DNA of 64,000 nucleotides from Hallerella succinigenes (GCF_002797675.1 NZ_PGEX01000001.1:3038001-3102000), one strand, 5' to 3'; positions 21,301 through 29,789 are shown, numbered from the stretch's first letter. The notes: a model not told the origin generated them from the letters alone. Program-made: numbers and translations.

Positions 21301-24060
21301 GGGCCTCTTTACACGGGATCGGAATCTTCTTTCCTCGAAGAAGTAAACGGCGTCACAGAAACCGCTTATACAAAGGATCCGTACGTAACGATCTTCTACC
21401 ACGGCACGCACATCTACGGCTACCCGCCTGATTACGACGCCTCTTCGAGCGATCTTTCGATTTCCCGGACCATCACGCTCGATTTCGTGACCCCGTTTGA
21501 ATCCCCGGCAACGTCCAAGGAAGATACGGTCAATACGGCAACGTACAGCGGAGAAAGCACCGTTTCTCCGTCGGGCTTCCTCGACGACTTCGAAGGCAAC
21601 GGCGTTTCTTACTTCAGTTCAAATACGCAGTACGTGAACAAGTACGACGATTATATTTTCTCGATTTCCAAGAACCTCGCCTACGGCAACAACATGATTG
21701 ATTGGGTCTCTTGGCACAATCACGGTGCAAACGCCAAGGGCAGTTACGATTGCGCCTGTAAGGTTGTCCGTTCAAATGTGGAATGGGACTCCATTGTGAC
21801 TCCGCTCGAAAAGCGTTACCTTGTATTCAACAAGGATACCGCCAAGGCTTATATCGGCAAGCGCGCCCAGGTGATCGTGACTTTGCACGATTCTACCGGA
21901 GCGGTCATTACGGATGACGACATCACGATTTCACTCTCGGTCGAAAACGGTTCCGCGTTTTTCTACACCTCGGCGACAGCGGATATCTCAACGACGTCTC
22001 TAACTCTGGTGAACGGCACCGCGACCTTCTACGTCACCAGTGATACGCCTCTCGAAACGATTCTGTACGCAAGCTCGATTTCTTCGAGTTCCAAGTACAA
22101 TTACACTTCCGCAAAGGCAGTCCTTTTGATTGAAGAACTTCCCCCTTGGCCGATCATCGACTATGCCAGGATGCTCGACTCGGACTGCGACAACATTCCG
22201 GATCAGTTGCAGATTCTCTTGACCGCTTCCTACCAGAGCGAACAGAGCTTTAGCTCCGTCTCCTTCGAATACCGCGGCGATACGATTACCGTTTCGAGTG
22301 CAGATACTCAGGATTCGCTGATCACGATTCACTTTACCCCAAAGGACTTTTCTGTGTATACGAACCCGGAAGGTTTCATCACCCTCAAAAGCAACATCAG
22401 CGGCGAAACGAAAACGCACACCGATTACTACCAGGACGGCATTTCTCCCGCGCTTCTTTCGCTTTCCGTTTTAGAACGTTTGGATACCGCCACGGTGGAC
22501 CGAGTCTACCTCCAGTTCTCGGAACCGATTTCTGCACCAGGTCTCGCGTGGCCGCTCGCCCTGTTTGACGCAAGCGGGAATCCGTTAGACATCACCCCAA
22601 GCGTTACAAGTTCCAAACTTTACAACGAATCCTTGAACGTTTGGGAATACACGATTTCCTTTGATGCAAATGGCAACTCTCTCATCACCGAAGGCATGAA
22701 GGGTCAGCTGCTCGCCTCTGCATCGATTACAGACAAATCGGGCAATGGCATTTCGACAATCTGCTCGCAGCCGATTCTCACGTTCACGCTGAAGATTATG
22801 CCTATCCCGCTCAAGTACGCAAGCATTACTGACAGCGACGGCGATGGCCTCGCCGACCAGGTCTTTGCCGAATTCACACAGGAAGTGGACAGCCGTCATG
22901 CGCCGGACAGCGTCTCGGTGATCTTCGGCAGTGCCGTTCCGGAAACACTCTGGACGAACACCTTTAGCTGGAATTCCGAAAGAACCGCAGCGACGATCAA
23001 GCTCGACCCTGCATTTAAGCTCGGCAACACGAACGGCAACTACTCGGGGATTTCTTCGAAGGGAGGCGATATCGTCGGCGCAGGCCTCTTGACCCAGCAC
23101 AAGGGTAACGGCGCAAACTACGAAAGCGATTCCACTCTCGCCGAAGACAAGACAGGTCCTGTAATTGTCGCCGGAACGATTAACGAAGCGGGTTCCTTTG
23201 TTTCGCTCCTTGTCGAAGCGAGTGAACCGCTTGTCGTCAGAGACTCGACTTTGGACTTGATCCAGCGTGAACGCAGCGGTCCGGTAAACGTCCGCGCCTA
23301 CCGTTGGACTCTTGGCTCGAACACGTTCAACATGCTTTACGAGCAGAGCTCGGAAACCGCAGTCCAGGAAGGCGACCGTATTCGCTTCACACCGCAAGAC
23401 GGAAGCCTCTTCCTCGACAAGAACGGCAACCAGCCGTCGCTTGAAAATCCTTGGGCAACCGTTGTAGGTTCGGGCAATCCGCAGATTACGTTCGATGTCC
23501 ACCCGGCACATCCGATTTCCGACATTTCTTCGTCCATGTCCGAAACCTGTACCGAAGCAAAGGAACCGTTCCGCCTGATCGTTTTGAACCAGGAAACGCG
23601 CAAATGGGATATTTACAAAAAGGATCAACTCGTGGAAAGCGTCGATACCAACGCCTACCAATTTGACGGAATGCTTTATGTCATCGATATGGGTATTCCG
23701 CGCGGCACAAGCTTCGGTGAAGATCCGGCATGGAAATCGATCCTTCTCAGTGTCGATATGCCGTTCTACACGAACCTTGGAACCTTTGTAAACCGTTATG
23801 ACCGCGACTTCAACCTGACGCCGACATATCTGTCGAGCGATAACCAGGTCGTGATGCGCTTGCAGTGGCTCTCGAACTGCACCAAGGGACTTTCCTCGGA
23901 AAACGGACGCGCCATCGGTACAGGCGCATATATTTCGAAAATCGATATCGGAGCGAAGTTCATTCCGAATACCGAACTGGACGACGAAACGGTCAAGCGC
24001 TTCTCGTCGAAGGATAGCTACACCAAGACGCAAACTTTCGGCATCCGTCGCATCCAATAA
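18322..24060 (+). CDS. Giant secreted GH9 cellulase, 1912 aa, paralogue of the preceding gene
   Basis: I choose the ATG at 18322, preceded by AAAGGAG at the right distance and starting a clean signal peptide (MVRLIFLLLTFAALLFADD), over an in-frame TTG 33 bases upstream. Order: Ig-like CelD_N (~50-155, VIRVNQIGFRPSD); GH9 domain ~165-655, with GGWHDCGDH at ~200, HPHNRAANPDG at ~587 and WNDYTATET at ~628-636; two FN3 domains (~660-850); a beta-sandwich possible carbohydrate-binding module (~855-1100); a BIG-like domain (~1160-1265); two DSDGDG-type modules; C-terminal GTGAYISK ... TFGIRRIQ. The catalytic residues are present. Architecture matches the upstream enzyme module for module, indicating an old tandem duplication with divergence. 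The terminator between them suggests separate expression. Confidence 0.93.
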   Translation: MVRLIFLLLTFAALLFADDRIPNIDFTCDTCSRRYLDSLNVYDRPVIRVNQIGFRPSDNHKFAFVAEPTAMTFKVVDASSGTSAWEGNLTPLGTWTKPGIWVNGAFSSIHTVYEFGDTTSSGTENLYSADFSGLSAPGTYFIVVGQDTSFNFIINEYIFNAVFETTLKFFGIQRCGNTNSHLHGACHTKDGSAIGFDLSGGWHDCGDHFKVSQTLGYAAFVLSIAYNVYSERAEDRFGASYADTVTTDGIPDILWEAKIGVDWIYKMYKASKADGLIEQGDMYHSVAVSSADHQFWDVPEHQDAQSPAKGGAPRPVAAGIGTNAAGMFAAAMAFFAVGWEMYEDDNYSDSLIAAAADIYKNIIAKYAPDGKNTDNLEGFYTGGGPLYDDAAAAALALWYATKDTTYAYDLYKNPAINNNASNYKYNLPYFRGGYMGHTSGFYPGGWMTDYENIHAYVLFAFDKLILPTVAKAQSYGISSEERDTLLTRIIATMTRLTDDGTQGDSTVSTNPYGSFTIVPPYNLVWTSSDWGFNRYNMGAANAVFMLYDMTGDEQYLNVALDNFYYNMGANPWGLSFIMGTGTRNENHPHNRAANPDGYNAGGMPYEYTCPKGALMGGSAPEKTLKDDWNDYTATETCIDFSAQFVIPGLSLSKKVPEDVDGPIFSNIAGTAITDTSAVISWNTDERAIVTVYYGTSTDAAKVDSVTATAGVGGSVTITGLTAGTTYYFYLVGHDVKQNYTTDDNHGLWYSWTQTTTSVNISGVTICQVTNNSAHIYWWTGDVAMTGLVQYGTSSAALSNSTIADSGKAVRFHEAILTDLDPGQTYYFDVVSGATTENNSGSHYSFTTSSEATFVDFRVYVKPAKKNSSCTDWKSCNTFFVIVTNSDTLPYSDVELRFYLNQSVSATGWGQLVKVSYDDTSSMSLAYGAAEFDATSGGYYLPITLKGTIGVSSSFQFEMQFTNATYGDLDGSWSLRAHTDSTDPEYFAGIDLTKGPLYTGSESSFLEEVNGVTETAYTKDPYVTIFYHGTHIYGYPPDYDASSSDLSISRTITLDFVTPFESPATSKEDTVNTATYSGESTVSPSGFLDDFEGNGVSYFSSNTQYVNKYDDYIFSISKNLAYGNNMIDWVSWHNHGANAKGSYDCACKVVRSNVEWDSIVTPLEKRYLVFNKDTAKAYIGKRAQVIVTLHDSTGAVITDDDITISLSVENGSAFFYTSATADISTTSLTLVNGTATFYVTSDTPLETILYASSISSSSKYNYTSAKAVLLIEELPPWPIIDYARMLDSDCDNIPDQLQILLTASYQSEQSFSSVSFEYRGDTITVSSADTQDSLITIHFTPKDFSVYTNPEGFITLKSNISGETKTHTDYYQDGISPALLSLSVLERLDTATVDRVYLQFSEPISAPGLAWPLALFDASGNPLDITPSVTSSKLYNESLNVWEYTISFDANGNSLITEGMKGQLLASASITDKSGNGISTICSQPILTFTLKIMPIPLKYASITDSDGDGLADQVFAEFTQEVDSRHAPDSVSVIFGSAVPETLWTNTFSWNSERTAATIKLDPAFKLGNTNGNYSGISSKGGDIVGAGLLTQHKGNGANYESDSTLAEDKTGPVIVAGTINEAGSFVSLLVEASEPLVVRDSTLDLIQRERSGPVNVRAYRWTLGSNTFNMLYEQSSETAVQEGDRIRFTPQDGSLFLDKNGNQPSLENPWATVVGSGNPQITFDVHPAHPISDISSSMSETCTEAKEPFRLIVLNQETRKWDIYKKDQLVESVDTNAYQFDGMLYVIDMGIPRGTSFGEDPAWKSILLSVDMPFYTNLGTFVNRYDRDFNLTPTYLSSDNQVVMRLQWLSNCTKGLSSENGRAIGTGAYISKIDIGAKFIPNTELDDETVKRFSSKDSYTKTQTFGIRRIQ

Positions 24061-24076
24061 TTTTCTTTTTCTACTA

Positions 24077-24115
24077 AATTTAAAGTACGTCGTTTCTGGC
24101 GTACTTTCTTAAATT
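24077..24115 (+). terminator. Terminator after the second GH9 gene
   Basis: AATTTAAAGTACG and CGTACTTTCTTAAATT form a long stem (one bulge) with a ~10-base loop; the tail is AT-rich rather than a pure T run. Confidence 0.65.
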
Positions 24116-24139
24116 ATTTCGGTAGGGAATTTTTCAAAA

Positions 24140-26383
24140 ATGGAAGCATTTAAATTCAGCATTCACTTTTTGCATGGGTTTATCGCCCTTCTGACTTGCA
24201 TTGTTTTGCTTCCCATGATTCTTTCGACGACTCTTTCGAATACGTTTGCAAAGCATCTTCAAAGAAATCTGATTTACCTGCTGATTCTAAACATTTTATG
24301 GAATGTTCTTGCGTTTATTGAACAGCTCCCCCGCGTTTATATTTCCGATGAAATCCGCTATACGATCTACATTCTAGGCGTCCTTTGCTGGGTACAGTAC
24401 GGTTATGCGATTTTCCGTGTTGTTTACGGAATGGCGGGTGAAAATCTGAGACCGATTTGGCGGAAGGTCCGCATATTTCTCAACATCTGGAATTTCATCG
24501 GCGTAATTTTTTGCCTTATTACTGGCTTTGCGGGTAAATTTTACACCGGTATCGTGTCGACGTGGTACGGCTTTACAGCCGCAAACTCGGTTCTTGCAAA
24601 CATCGCCATTTTAATTTTCTTGATTATTCCGGTATTCTTTTCTGCAATTATTTCTTATCAGCAGATGCATACCACCCATGCGGAAAAGATTTTCCGTTCT
24701 ATTTTCGTTTCGCAGATGTCTGCAATCATTGCAGGCTTTATCATGGACGCGATTCTTCCGGCCTTGGGACTTTTTATCTACGGCGAAAGCGCTTCCATTT
24801 TCCTTTTTATCATCACCCTCTTCCTGTACCGAGCCAACACAATTCTTGCCCGAACAGGCATCGACATGCCGAAGTCCTTGAAGCATGTGATTCAGGAACT
24901 CGATGAAGGCATTCTCATTTTGAATTCCAAAGGAAAGATTGAACTTTCAAACCGTGCGGCTTGCAAGCTTTTTGGCGTCGGTGAAAAAGCGCTTCTGCAA
25001 AAATCGATTACCCAATTCATTCCGGACATCACTGTGCTCGGACCGATGAACAACATCCCGATTTACCTCAAGAACAATTCCGTTTCAGCGACAATCACGA
25101 TTACCCCGCTCACCTCGAATGGAATCCTCTATGGCTACAAGGCGCTTCTGCGAGACCTTCGCAAGAACAACGACATGCAGCAGAGGTTCTCCCGCTTGCA
25201 GGCAGAATTCAACGACGAACGCGATTCCATCCGACTGCGCATTGTGAACCTGCAACAGCTCTACCAGCAGCAACAGATTTTCTTGAATTCCCTCTTGAAC
25301 AATCTTCCGTCGCGCCTCTGGGCTAAAAATTTGAAAGGCGCTTACACCCAGCAGAACAACAAGGACATCGCCGTCCGCGGAAACATCAAAAGCCATATCG
25401 AAGACCCGATTTTTACCCCACAAGAAGCCCAGGCGATGGAAAGCCCCGGCAAGACTGTTGTGCAAAACGAAACAACCATCGACGAAAACGGCAAGAAGCA
25501 TTGGGAAAAGCATACCGTGGTTCCTTTGTACGACGAAGCCTTCCGCATCAAAGGCGTTTTGGGCCTGATCGAAGATACGACTGATTTCCACGCTCTCGAA
25601 GAAGAACGTAACCAGCTCCGAGAAAACCTCGTTAAGGCTTCTACCTTCGAAGACATGAGCAATGTCGCCGGCGGTCTCGCCCACGACTTCAACAACTTGC
25701 TCGCCGGCATCATCGGCTACCGCGATCTCGCCGAAGCGACTCTTCCTAAATCTGAAGATTGCGCCCGTACAAAAAAATACTTGGGCAATATGCAAAAGTC
25801 TTTGACAAGCGCAACGGAACTCATCAAACGCACCTACGACCAGCTTAGGGAACGTCAGGACGACCAAAAGAACGTCGCCGTCAATTTCAACGTGGGACTT
25901 GTTTTCGACGAAGTGCGCAATGCGCTTTCCGCAACGCTTCCAGACAACATTCAAATTCTCAAGAATGCGACAGACGACATGATCGCCTTCGGCAACCAGA
26001 CGGACTTCCACCGCATTATGCTGAACATGGGCAAGAACGCGATTTTCGCCATGAAGCAAGGCGGAACGCTCACCTATGGCTGTCACGAAGTCGAAGTCAC
26101 CGAGCAGATTGTGACCCAGTTCTCTACGATTCCTGTCGGAAAGTATCTCTACGTTTCGGTCATGGATACCGGTGTAGGCATGGCACCCGATGTGGTCAAG
26201 CACATCTTTACCCCATATTTCACGACCCGAGCGCCGGGTCAGGGCATGGGAATTGGCCTTGCAGTCGCTATGCGACTCATAAAAGCAGCCGGTGCGTATT
26301 TGAATCTGGAAACAACAATCGGAAAAGGAACTAAATTTATCTTGTATTGGCCTATTGCTAAAAAAATGGGAGGAATTTCTTAA
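24140..26383 (+). CDS. Membrane sensor histidine kinase (7TM, PAS, HisKA, HATPase)
   Basis: A 747-residue kinase. Residues ~8-225 contain about seven hydrophobic segments, a probable membrane sensor. A PAS domain follows (~245-350, LNSKGKIELSNRAACKLFGV), then a coiled-coil (~350-390), a second PAS-like region (~395-490), the dimerisation domain with phospho-acceptor His ~515 in LAHDFNN, and an ATPase domain with N box (MLNMGKNAIFAM), G1 (DTGVGMAPD) and G2 (GQGMGIGLAV). LAHDFNN-type kinases commonly partner NtrC-like regulators, which fits the gene two places downstream. Its stop overlaps the next start (TAATG). The Shine-Dalgarno is weak (TAGGGA, far from the ATG). Position right after the cellulases suggests, but does not prove, control of them. 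Confidence 0.92.
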   Translation: MEAFKFSIHFLHGFIALLTCIVLLPMILSTTLSNTFAKHLQRNLIYLLILNILWNVLAFIEQLPRVYISDEIRYTIYILGVLCWVQYGYAIFRVVYGMAGENLRPIWRKVRIFLNIWNFIGVIFCLITGFAGKFYTGIVSTWYGFTAANSVLANIAILIFLIIPVFFSAIISYQQMHTTHAEKIFRSIFVSQMSAIIAGFIMDAILPALGLFIYGESASIFLFIITLFLYRANTILARTGIDMPKSLKHVIQELDEGILILNSKGKIELSNRAACKLFGVGEKALLQKSITQFIPDITVLGPMNNIPIYLKNNSVSATITITPLTSNGILYGYKALLRDLRKNNDMQQRFSRLQAEFNDERDSIRLRIVNLQQLYQQQQIFLNSLLNNLPSRLWAKNLKGAYTQQNNKDIAVRGNIKSHIEDPIFTPQEAQAMESPGKTVVQNETTIDENGKKHWEKHTVVPLYDEAFRIKGVLGLIEDTTDFHALEEERNQLRENLVKASTFEDMSNVAGGLAHDFNNLLAGIIGYRDLAEATLPKSEDCARTKKYLGNMQKSLTSATELIKRTYDQLRERQDDQKNVAVNFNVGLVFDEVRNALSATLPDNIQILKNATDDMIAFGNQTDFHRIMLNMGKNAIFAMKQGGTLTYGCHEVEVTEQIVTQFSTIPVGKYLYVSVMDTGVGMAPDVVKHIFTPYFTTRAPGQGMGIGLAVAMRLIKAAGAYLNLETTIGKGTKFILYWPIAKKMGGIS

Positions 26384-26757
26384 TGCCTAAAGTACTTATC
26401 ATCGACGACGAAAAAGATATTCGTTCCGTTCTGAAGGACATGCTCGGCATGTCTGGTTATGACGTGGATACCGCCGAAGACGGTCGCAAGGCAAAAGAAC
26501 TTTACGACAAGACGGATTATGACGTAGTCATCACCGACATCATCATGCCGGAACAGGATGGTTTTGAAGTGATTTTGGACTACCGCAACAAGAATCAGCT
26601 CGACCGCATTATTGCAATCAGCGGCGGCGGACGTACTTCTTCGGAAGACTACCTGAACATCGCAAGTCACTTTGGTGTGTCTTCGATTTTCTCCAAGCCG
26701 CCTAACTACAAGGACCTGATTGCCAAGGTCGACGAAATCGTTGCATCTCACGCTTAA
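26383..26757 (+). CDS. Stand-alone response-regulator receiver (CheY-like)
   Basis: 124 residues, a single receiver domain: acidic pair in LIIDDEKD, phospho-acceptor Asp in VVITDIIMPEQDG, the Thr/Ser position in AISGGG and the conserved Lys in FSKPPN. There is no output domain. It overlaps the kinase gene by one base, so it is very likely that kinase's partner, acting either as a phosphate sink/relay or on a protein target; it could pass phosphate on toward the sigma-54 activator that follows after 14 bases. Confidence 0.93.
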   Translation: MPKVLIIDDEKDIRSVLKDMLGMSGYDVDTAEDGRKAKELYDKTDYDVVITDIIMPEQDGFEVILDYRNKNQLDRIIAISGGGRTSSEDYLNIASHFGVSSIFSKPPNYKDLIAKVDEIVASHA

Positions 26758-26771
26758 GGATTAGCAAACAG

Positions 26772-28196
26772 ATGAACGTCCTGTTGGCAGACGCAGACAG
26801 GAGGGTGATAGACCATGTGACTTCCACGTGGTCCCTTTCTGATGTGTCTTTATTTACAGTTTTGAACTCGACAGCCCTTTTCAACACCATCGAAGAAAAT
26901 CACATCGACTTTGCCTTTATCGATATTTCTTTGCTGTTGCATAAAGACGTCGATGTCATCAGTTTCTTAAAATCGCACAATCCTGATGCGGAGGTGATTC
27001 TTCTTTGTACGCAATCCACAGCGAAAGAAGCAGAAAAAGCCCTTTCCCATGGAGCGGCTTCGTATCTCGTCAAACCGGTCGAAGTCCGTACCTTAGAAGA
27101 TGTCGCCAAAAAGTATTTGCAGGGCCTCGAACATTCGAGCAGCTACCGTGAACTGCAAGACCATTTGCTGGGTAACCTTCTCGGCGATACGCCCGAGATG
27201 CAAAAGATTCTCCGTCTGCTGAACAAGGTCGCTCCGACGACTAGTTCCGTGCTGATTACGGGCGAATCCGGTTCGGGTAAGGAATTTATCGCCCGCATCG
27301 TGCACCGTCTTTCGAAGCGCGCGAACGAACCGTTTGTCGCCGTGAACTGCAGCGCGATTCCGGAGAACCTGGTTGAAAGTGAACTCTTCGGCAGCAAAAA
27401 AGGATCCTTCACCGGTGCAACCGCCGACAAGAAAGGCCTTTTTGAAGAAGCGAACGGCGGCACCCTTTTCCTCGACGAAATCGGAGACCTTTCGCTCGCC
27501 ACGCAGGTGAAGCTTCTCCGCTTTTTGCAGAGCCACGAAACCCGTCGCGTCGGCGAAACCGAAACACGTTACTTGGACGTCCGCATTATTGCGGCTACGA
27601 ATGCGGATCTTTCGAAAGCGATGGCGAACAAGACCTTCCGCGAAGATCTTTACTACCGCCTGAACACGTTCCATTTGAACGTACCGCCACTCAGAGAACG
27701 CCGTTCGACGATTCCGAGCCTCGTCAAGTACTTTATTCTCCAGTTCGAAAAAGAGCAGAACAAGCTCATTCAAAAAATCGAGCCTGCCGCTCAGATGGCG
27801 CTTGCGACTTACAACTACCCGGGCAACGTCCGCGAACTCGAAAACATTATCGAACACGCGATCGTGCTTTCTGAAAACGGAACCATCCGTTTAGAAGACT
27901 TGCCCGAAGAACTAAGTTCGCAGCCTTTGCGCCAGAATAAAGAACTTTTGCCCGCTCCGAAAAAACACTCTCCTTCGAACGAAGAGCCTTTCGAATCCGT
28001 ACAAAGTAATTCCGAAGTCAAAGCAATCGGTTACGGAAATCCGGAAGAAATCATCACCCTCGACGAACTGGAAAAGCGCCACATTCTGCACGCACTGGAT
28101 GTATGCAAAGGCAACAAGACGGAAGTCGCAGAACGTTTAGGCATTAGCCGCGCCACGCTTTGGCGTAAGCTCAAAGATCACAAAATCGAAATTTGA
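26772..28196 (+). CDS. Sigma-54-dependent response regulator (NtrC family)
   Basis: 474 residues with the full NtrC plan: receiver (~1-115, phospho-Asp in AFIDIS, Lys in LVKPVE; the acidic pocket LLADADRR is slightly atypical), AAA+ domain (~140-375) with Walker A GESGSGKE, sigma-54 contact loop GSFTGA (~211-216) instead of GAFTGA, Walker B GGTLFLDEIGDL and arginine-finger region; and a Fis-type helix-turn-helix at the end (NKTEVAERLGISRATLWRKLK). It would activate sigma-54 promoters as a hexamer. I saw no convincing -24/-12 site in the window by eye. It probably shares a transcript with the kinase and receiver. Confidence 0.94.
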   Translation: MNVLLADADRRVIDHVTSTWSLSDVSLFTVLNSTALFNTIEENHIDFAFIDISLLLHKDVDVISFLKSHNPDAEVILLCTQSTAKEAEKALSHGAASYLVKPVEVRTLEDVAKKYLQGLEHSSSYRELQDHLLGNLLGDTPEMQKILRLLNKVAPTTSSVLITGESGSGKEFIARIVHRLSKRANEPFVAVNCSAIPENLVESELFGSKKGSFTGATADKKGLFEEANGGTLFLDEIGDLSLATQVKLLRFLQSHETRRVGETETRYLDVRIIAATNADLSKAMANKTFREDLYYRLNTFHLNVPPLRERRSTIPSLVKYFILQFEKEQNKLIQKIEPAAQMALATYNYPGNVRELENIIEHAIVLSENGTIRLEDLPEELSSQPLRQNKELLPAPKKHSPSNEEPFESVQSNSEVKAIGYGNPEEIITLDELEKRHILHALDVCKGNKTEVAERLGISRATLWRKLKDHKIEI

Positions 28197-28199
28197 TTT

Positions 28200-28826
28200 T
28201 TATTTGACGCAACGAACCGAAAACCCAAAGGTTTTCGGTTTTGTCATATAGGAAAATCCCATCGATTTGGAACTCATGTACCAAACGTTTGCCTCTTCGC
28301 CTTCAGCACTTGCACTCCAGAAGAAAGCGATCTTGCTCAAATTTCCATAATTGCCATCATCAAAGCGATTTCCGGCAGGCATGGCGCTGAATTTGAGAGT
28401 ATCGTTGCCGTTCGTTTCGCCCGACCAACCATAATCGGTTTTCAAAAGATAGGCGACGTTGAAGTCCGCACCGGCTGCGGTCCAAAGGCTTTCAAAATCT
28501 TCGTCCGTGGGCAAGCGATATCCCGCAGGGCAAGCCTGTATTGCCGCCTCCCAAGTATAAAGCCTTCCGTAAGCCATGCAGTTGTTTTCATCTTCTGCAT
28601 AGCAGTAACTGTTAGGCACATTCAAATTCAGATTGTCGGCAAACCATTCGCGGTCGGCGATTTTTACCGTACGATACTTTTGCTTGTCGCGGGAATCCGT
28701 CACTTCCGACTTTTTCAATTTTGCGACCTTGGCCGTTTTTGCCTTGCCGGACTTCGACGTTTTTGCCGCTTCGGATGTGCAGAACAAAAGAAGAACCAAA
28801 CAAAGGAGAACCTGGACGGATTTCAT
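28200..28826 (-). CDS. Secreted FISUMP-domain protein
   Basis: 208 residues from the ATG at 28826 (an in-frame TTG lies upstream, inside the neighbouring methyltransferase gene). A signal peptide (MKSVQVLLCLVLLLFCTSEA) is followed by a Lys-rich stretch and then one FISUMP domain: YRTVKIADREWFADNLN, CYAEDENNCMAYGRLYTW, CPAGYRLPTDEDFESLW, and FWSAS ... FGFSVRCVK at the end. This domain is massively duplicated in Fibrobacter succinogenes; its fold is related to formylglycine-generating-enzyme/C-type lectin-like proteins but its role is unknown. It starts 4 bases after the methyltransferase stop, so it may be the last gene of that transcript. Confidence 0.92.
   Translation of the reverse strand: MKSVQVLLCLVLLLFCTSEAAKTSKSGKAKTAKVAKLKKSEVTDSRDKQKYRTVKIADREWFADNLNLNVPNSYCYAEDENNCMAYGRLYTWEAAIQACPAGYRLPTDEDFESLWTAAGADFNVAYLLKTDYGWSGETNGNDTLKFSAMPAGNRFDDGNYGNLSKIAFFWSASAEGEEANVWYMSSKSMGFSYMTKPKTFGFSVRCVK
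28215..28240. terminator. Perfect hairpin inside the FISUMP 3' coding end, candidate terminator
   Basis: AACCGAAAACC and GGTTTTCGGTT form a perfect 11-bp stem with a CAAA loop, 19 bases after the sigma-54 regulator stop and wholly inside the convergent FISUMP gene. The following T run is short (TTTTG with interruptions), so termination strength is uncertain. Confidence 0.5.
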
Positions 28827-28830
28827 TCGA

Positions 28831-29787
28831 CTACCCCACTTCAATCATGACAGCAGAAAGGGCGCTTTCCTTGCGTTTGCCAGAACCCGGAAAATCCATT
28901 CCCTGTCCACGTGCCCAGGCGATTTTCGCCTGCGGGAATTGTTCTTTGACTGTCGCCAAGGTTTCTTTCGCAAGGCTTTCCGGCGTAAATGCGCTGTAAT
29001 TGGTGCTCGCGAGAAAGAACGCTCCCGGAGCAAGAAGTCCTGCGACTTCGGCGACCAGGGGCTGAAAATCTGTTTTCACCGAAAAGACCTTTCCCTTGTT
29101 CCGGGAAAAACTCGGCGGATCAAGAACAACGCCATCGAATTTAAAGCCTTTGCGCAGGCACCACGCCAAATATTCTCGACTGTCGCCTTTAAAGAATTCT
29201 CCCTTCAACGGTTCAAGGCCGTTCAACCGGTAATTCTCCCTGCCCTTTTCCAAAATTTTTCCGCTGATGTCCGCATTGACCGCACGGGTCGCTCCACCGA
29301 TACGGGCGTGCACCGCAAAGCTGCAGGTGTAGCTAAAAAGGTTCAGCACTTCTTTTCCCCGGGCGCGGGCTTCTACATCCAAGCGTCCATCTCGCATGTC
29401 CAAAAAGAGGCCCGGATTGACCGTATCGAGAAGGTCTACGTGAAAACGGCAATTCCCTTCGCGGACAACCGTCGAAGAGTTCGTTTCGCTGCCGAGTTCT
29501 ACATGCATTTCGGGCTTTTCCAAAGATTTACCCGACGGAGAAAGGCGGAACTTGGAGACAATAAATTTCGGAGCAAAAACCTTTTTGACCGCTTTCGCGA
29601 TTTCATGCTCACGGGAAAGCAGTTCCGGGCCAAAATATTGAACTTGAAAACGATCTCCGTACTGGTCGATTGCAACGCCCGGAAATCCATCGTCCGAGCC
29701 ATTGACAACGCGAAAAGCATCGGTCAATTCTAAAAGAGAAGAACGCTTGGAAAAAGCTTTTTCAAGAAGGCTTTGAAAATCGTTCAC
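28831..29787 (-). CDS. Class I SAM-dependent RNA methyltransferase, RlmI-like
   Basis: 318 residues, GTG start at 29787. A shortened N-terminal half resembles the PUA/EEHEE region of RlmI-type enzymes (GFPGVAIDQYGDRFQVQYF); the Rossmann methyltransferase core has NLFSYTCSFAVHA as SAM motif I and VVLDPPSFSRNKGK as the NPPY-like catalytic motif (DPPSF), the hallmark of the 23S rRNA m5C1962-type family. Homologues are usually ~390 residues, so this one is shorter at the N-terminus. The exact target base is inferred from family only. It sits between nrdR and the FISUMP gene on the same strand with 2- and 4-base gaps. Confidence 0.85.
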   Translation of the reverse strand: MNDFQSLLEKAFSKRSSLLELTDAFRVVNGSDDGFPGVAIDQYGDRFQVQYFGPELLSREHEIAKAVKKVFAPKFIVSKFRLSPSGKSLEKPEMHVELGSETNSSTVVREGNCRFHVDLLDTVNPGLFLDMRDGRLDVEARARGKEVLNLFSYTCSFAVHARIGGATRAVNADISGKILEKGRENYRLNGLEPLKGEFFKGDSREYLAWCLRKGFKFDGVVLDPPSFSRNKGKVFSVKTDFQPLVAEVAGLLAPGAFFLASTNYSAFTPESLAKETLATVKEQFPQAKIAWARGQGMDFPGSGKRKESALSAVMIEVG

Positions 29788-29789
29788 GG

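Noticed and set aside
22100-22900. Cellulosome dockerin repeats in the GH9 proteins (DSDCDNIPDQ, DSDGDGLADQ)
   Set aside because: The acidic strings resemble calcium loops but lack the paired 24-residue dockerin arrangement, lie mid-protein, and no cohesin is nearby.
22585-24057. 490-codon minus-strand frame opposite the second GH9 gene
   Set aside because: A shadow of the biased codons in the GH9 gene; several similar shadows exist (13301-14374, 18859-20088, 20242-21411), none with a credible protein.
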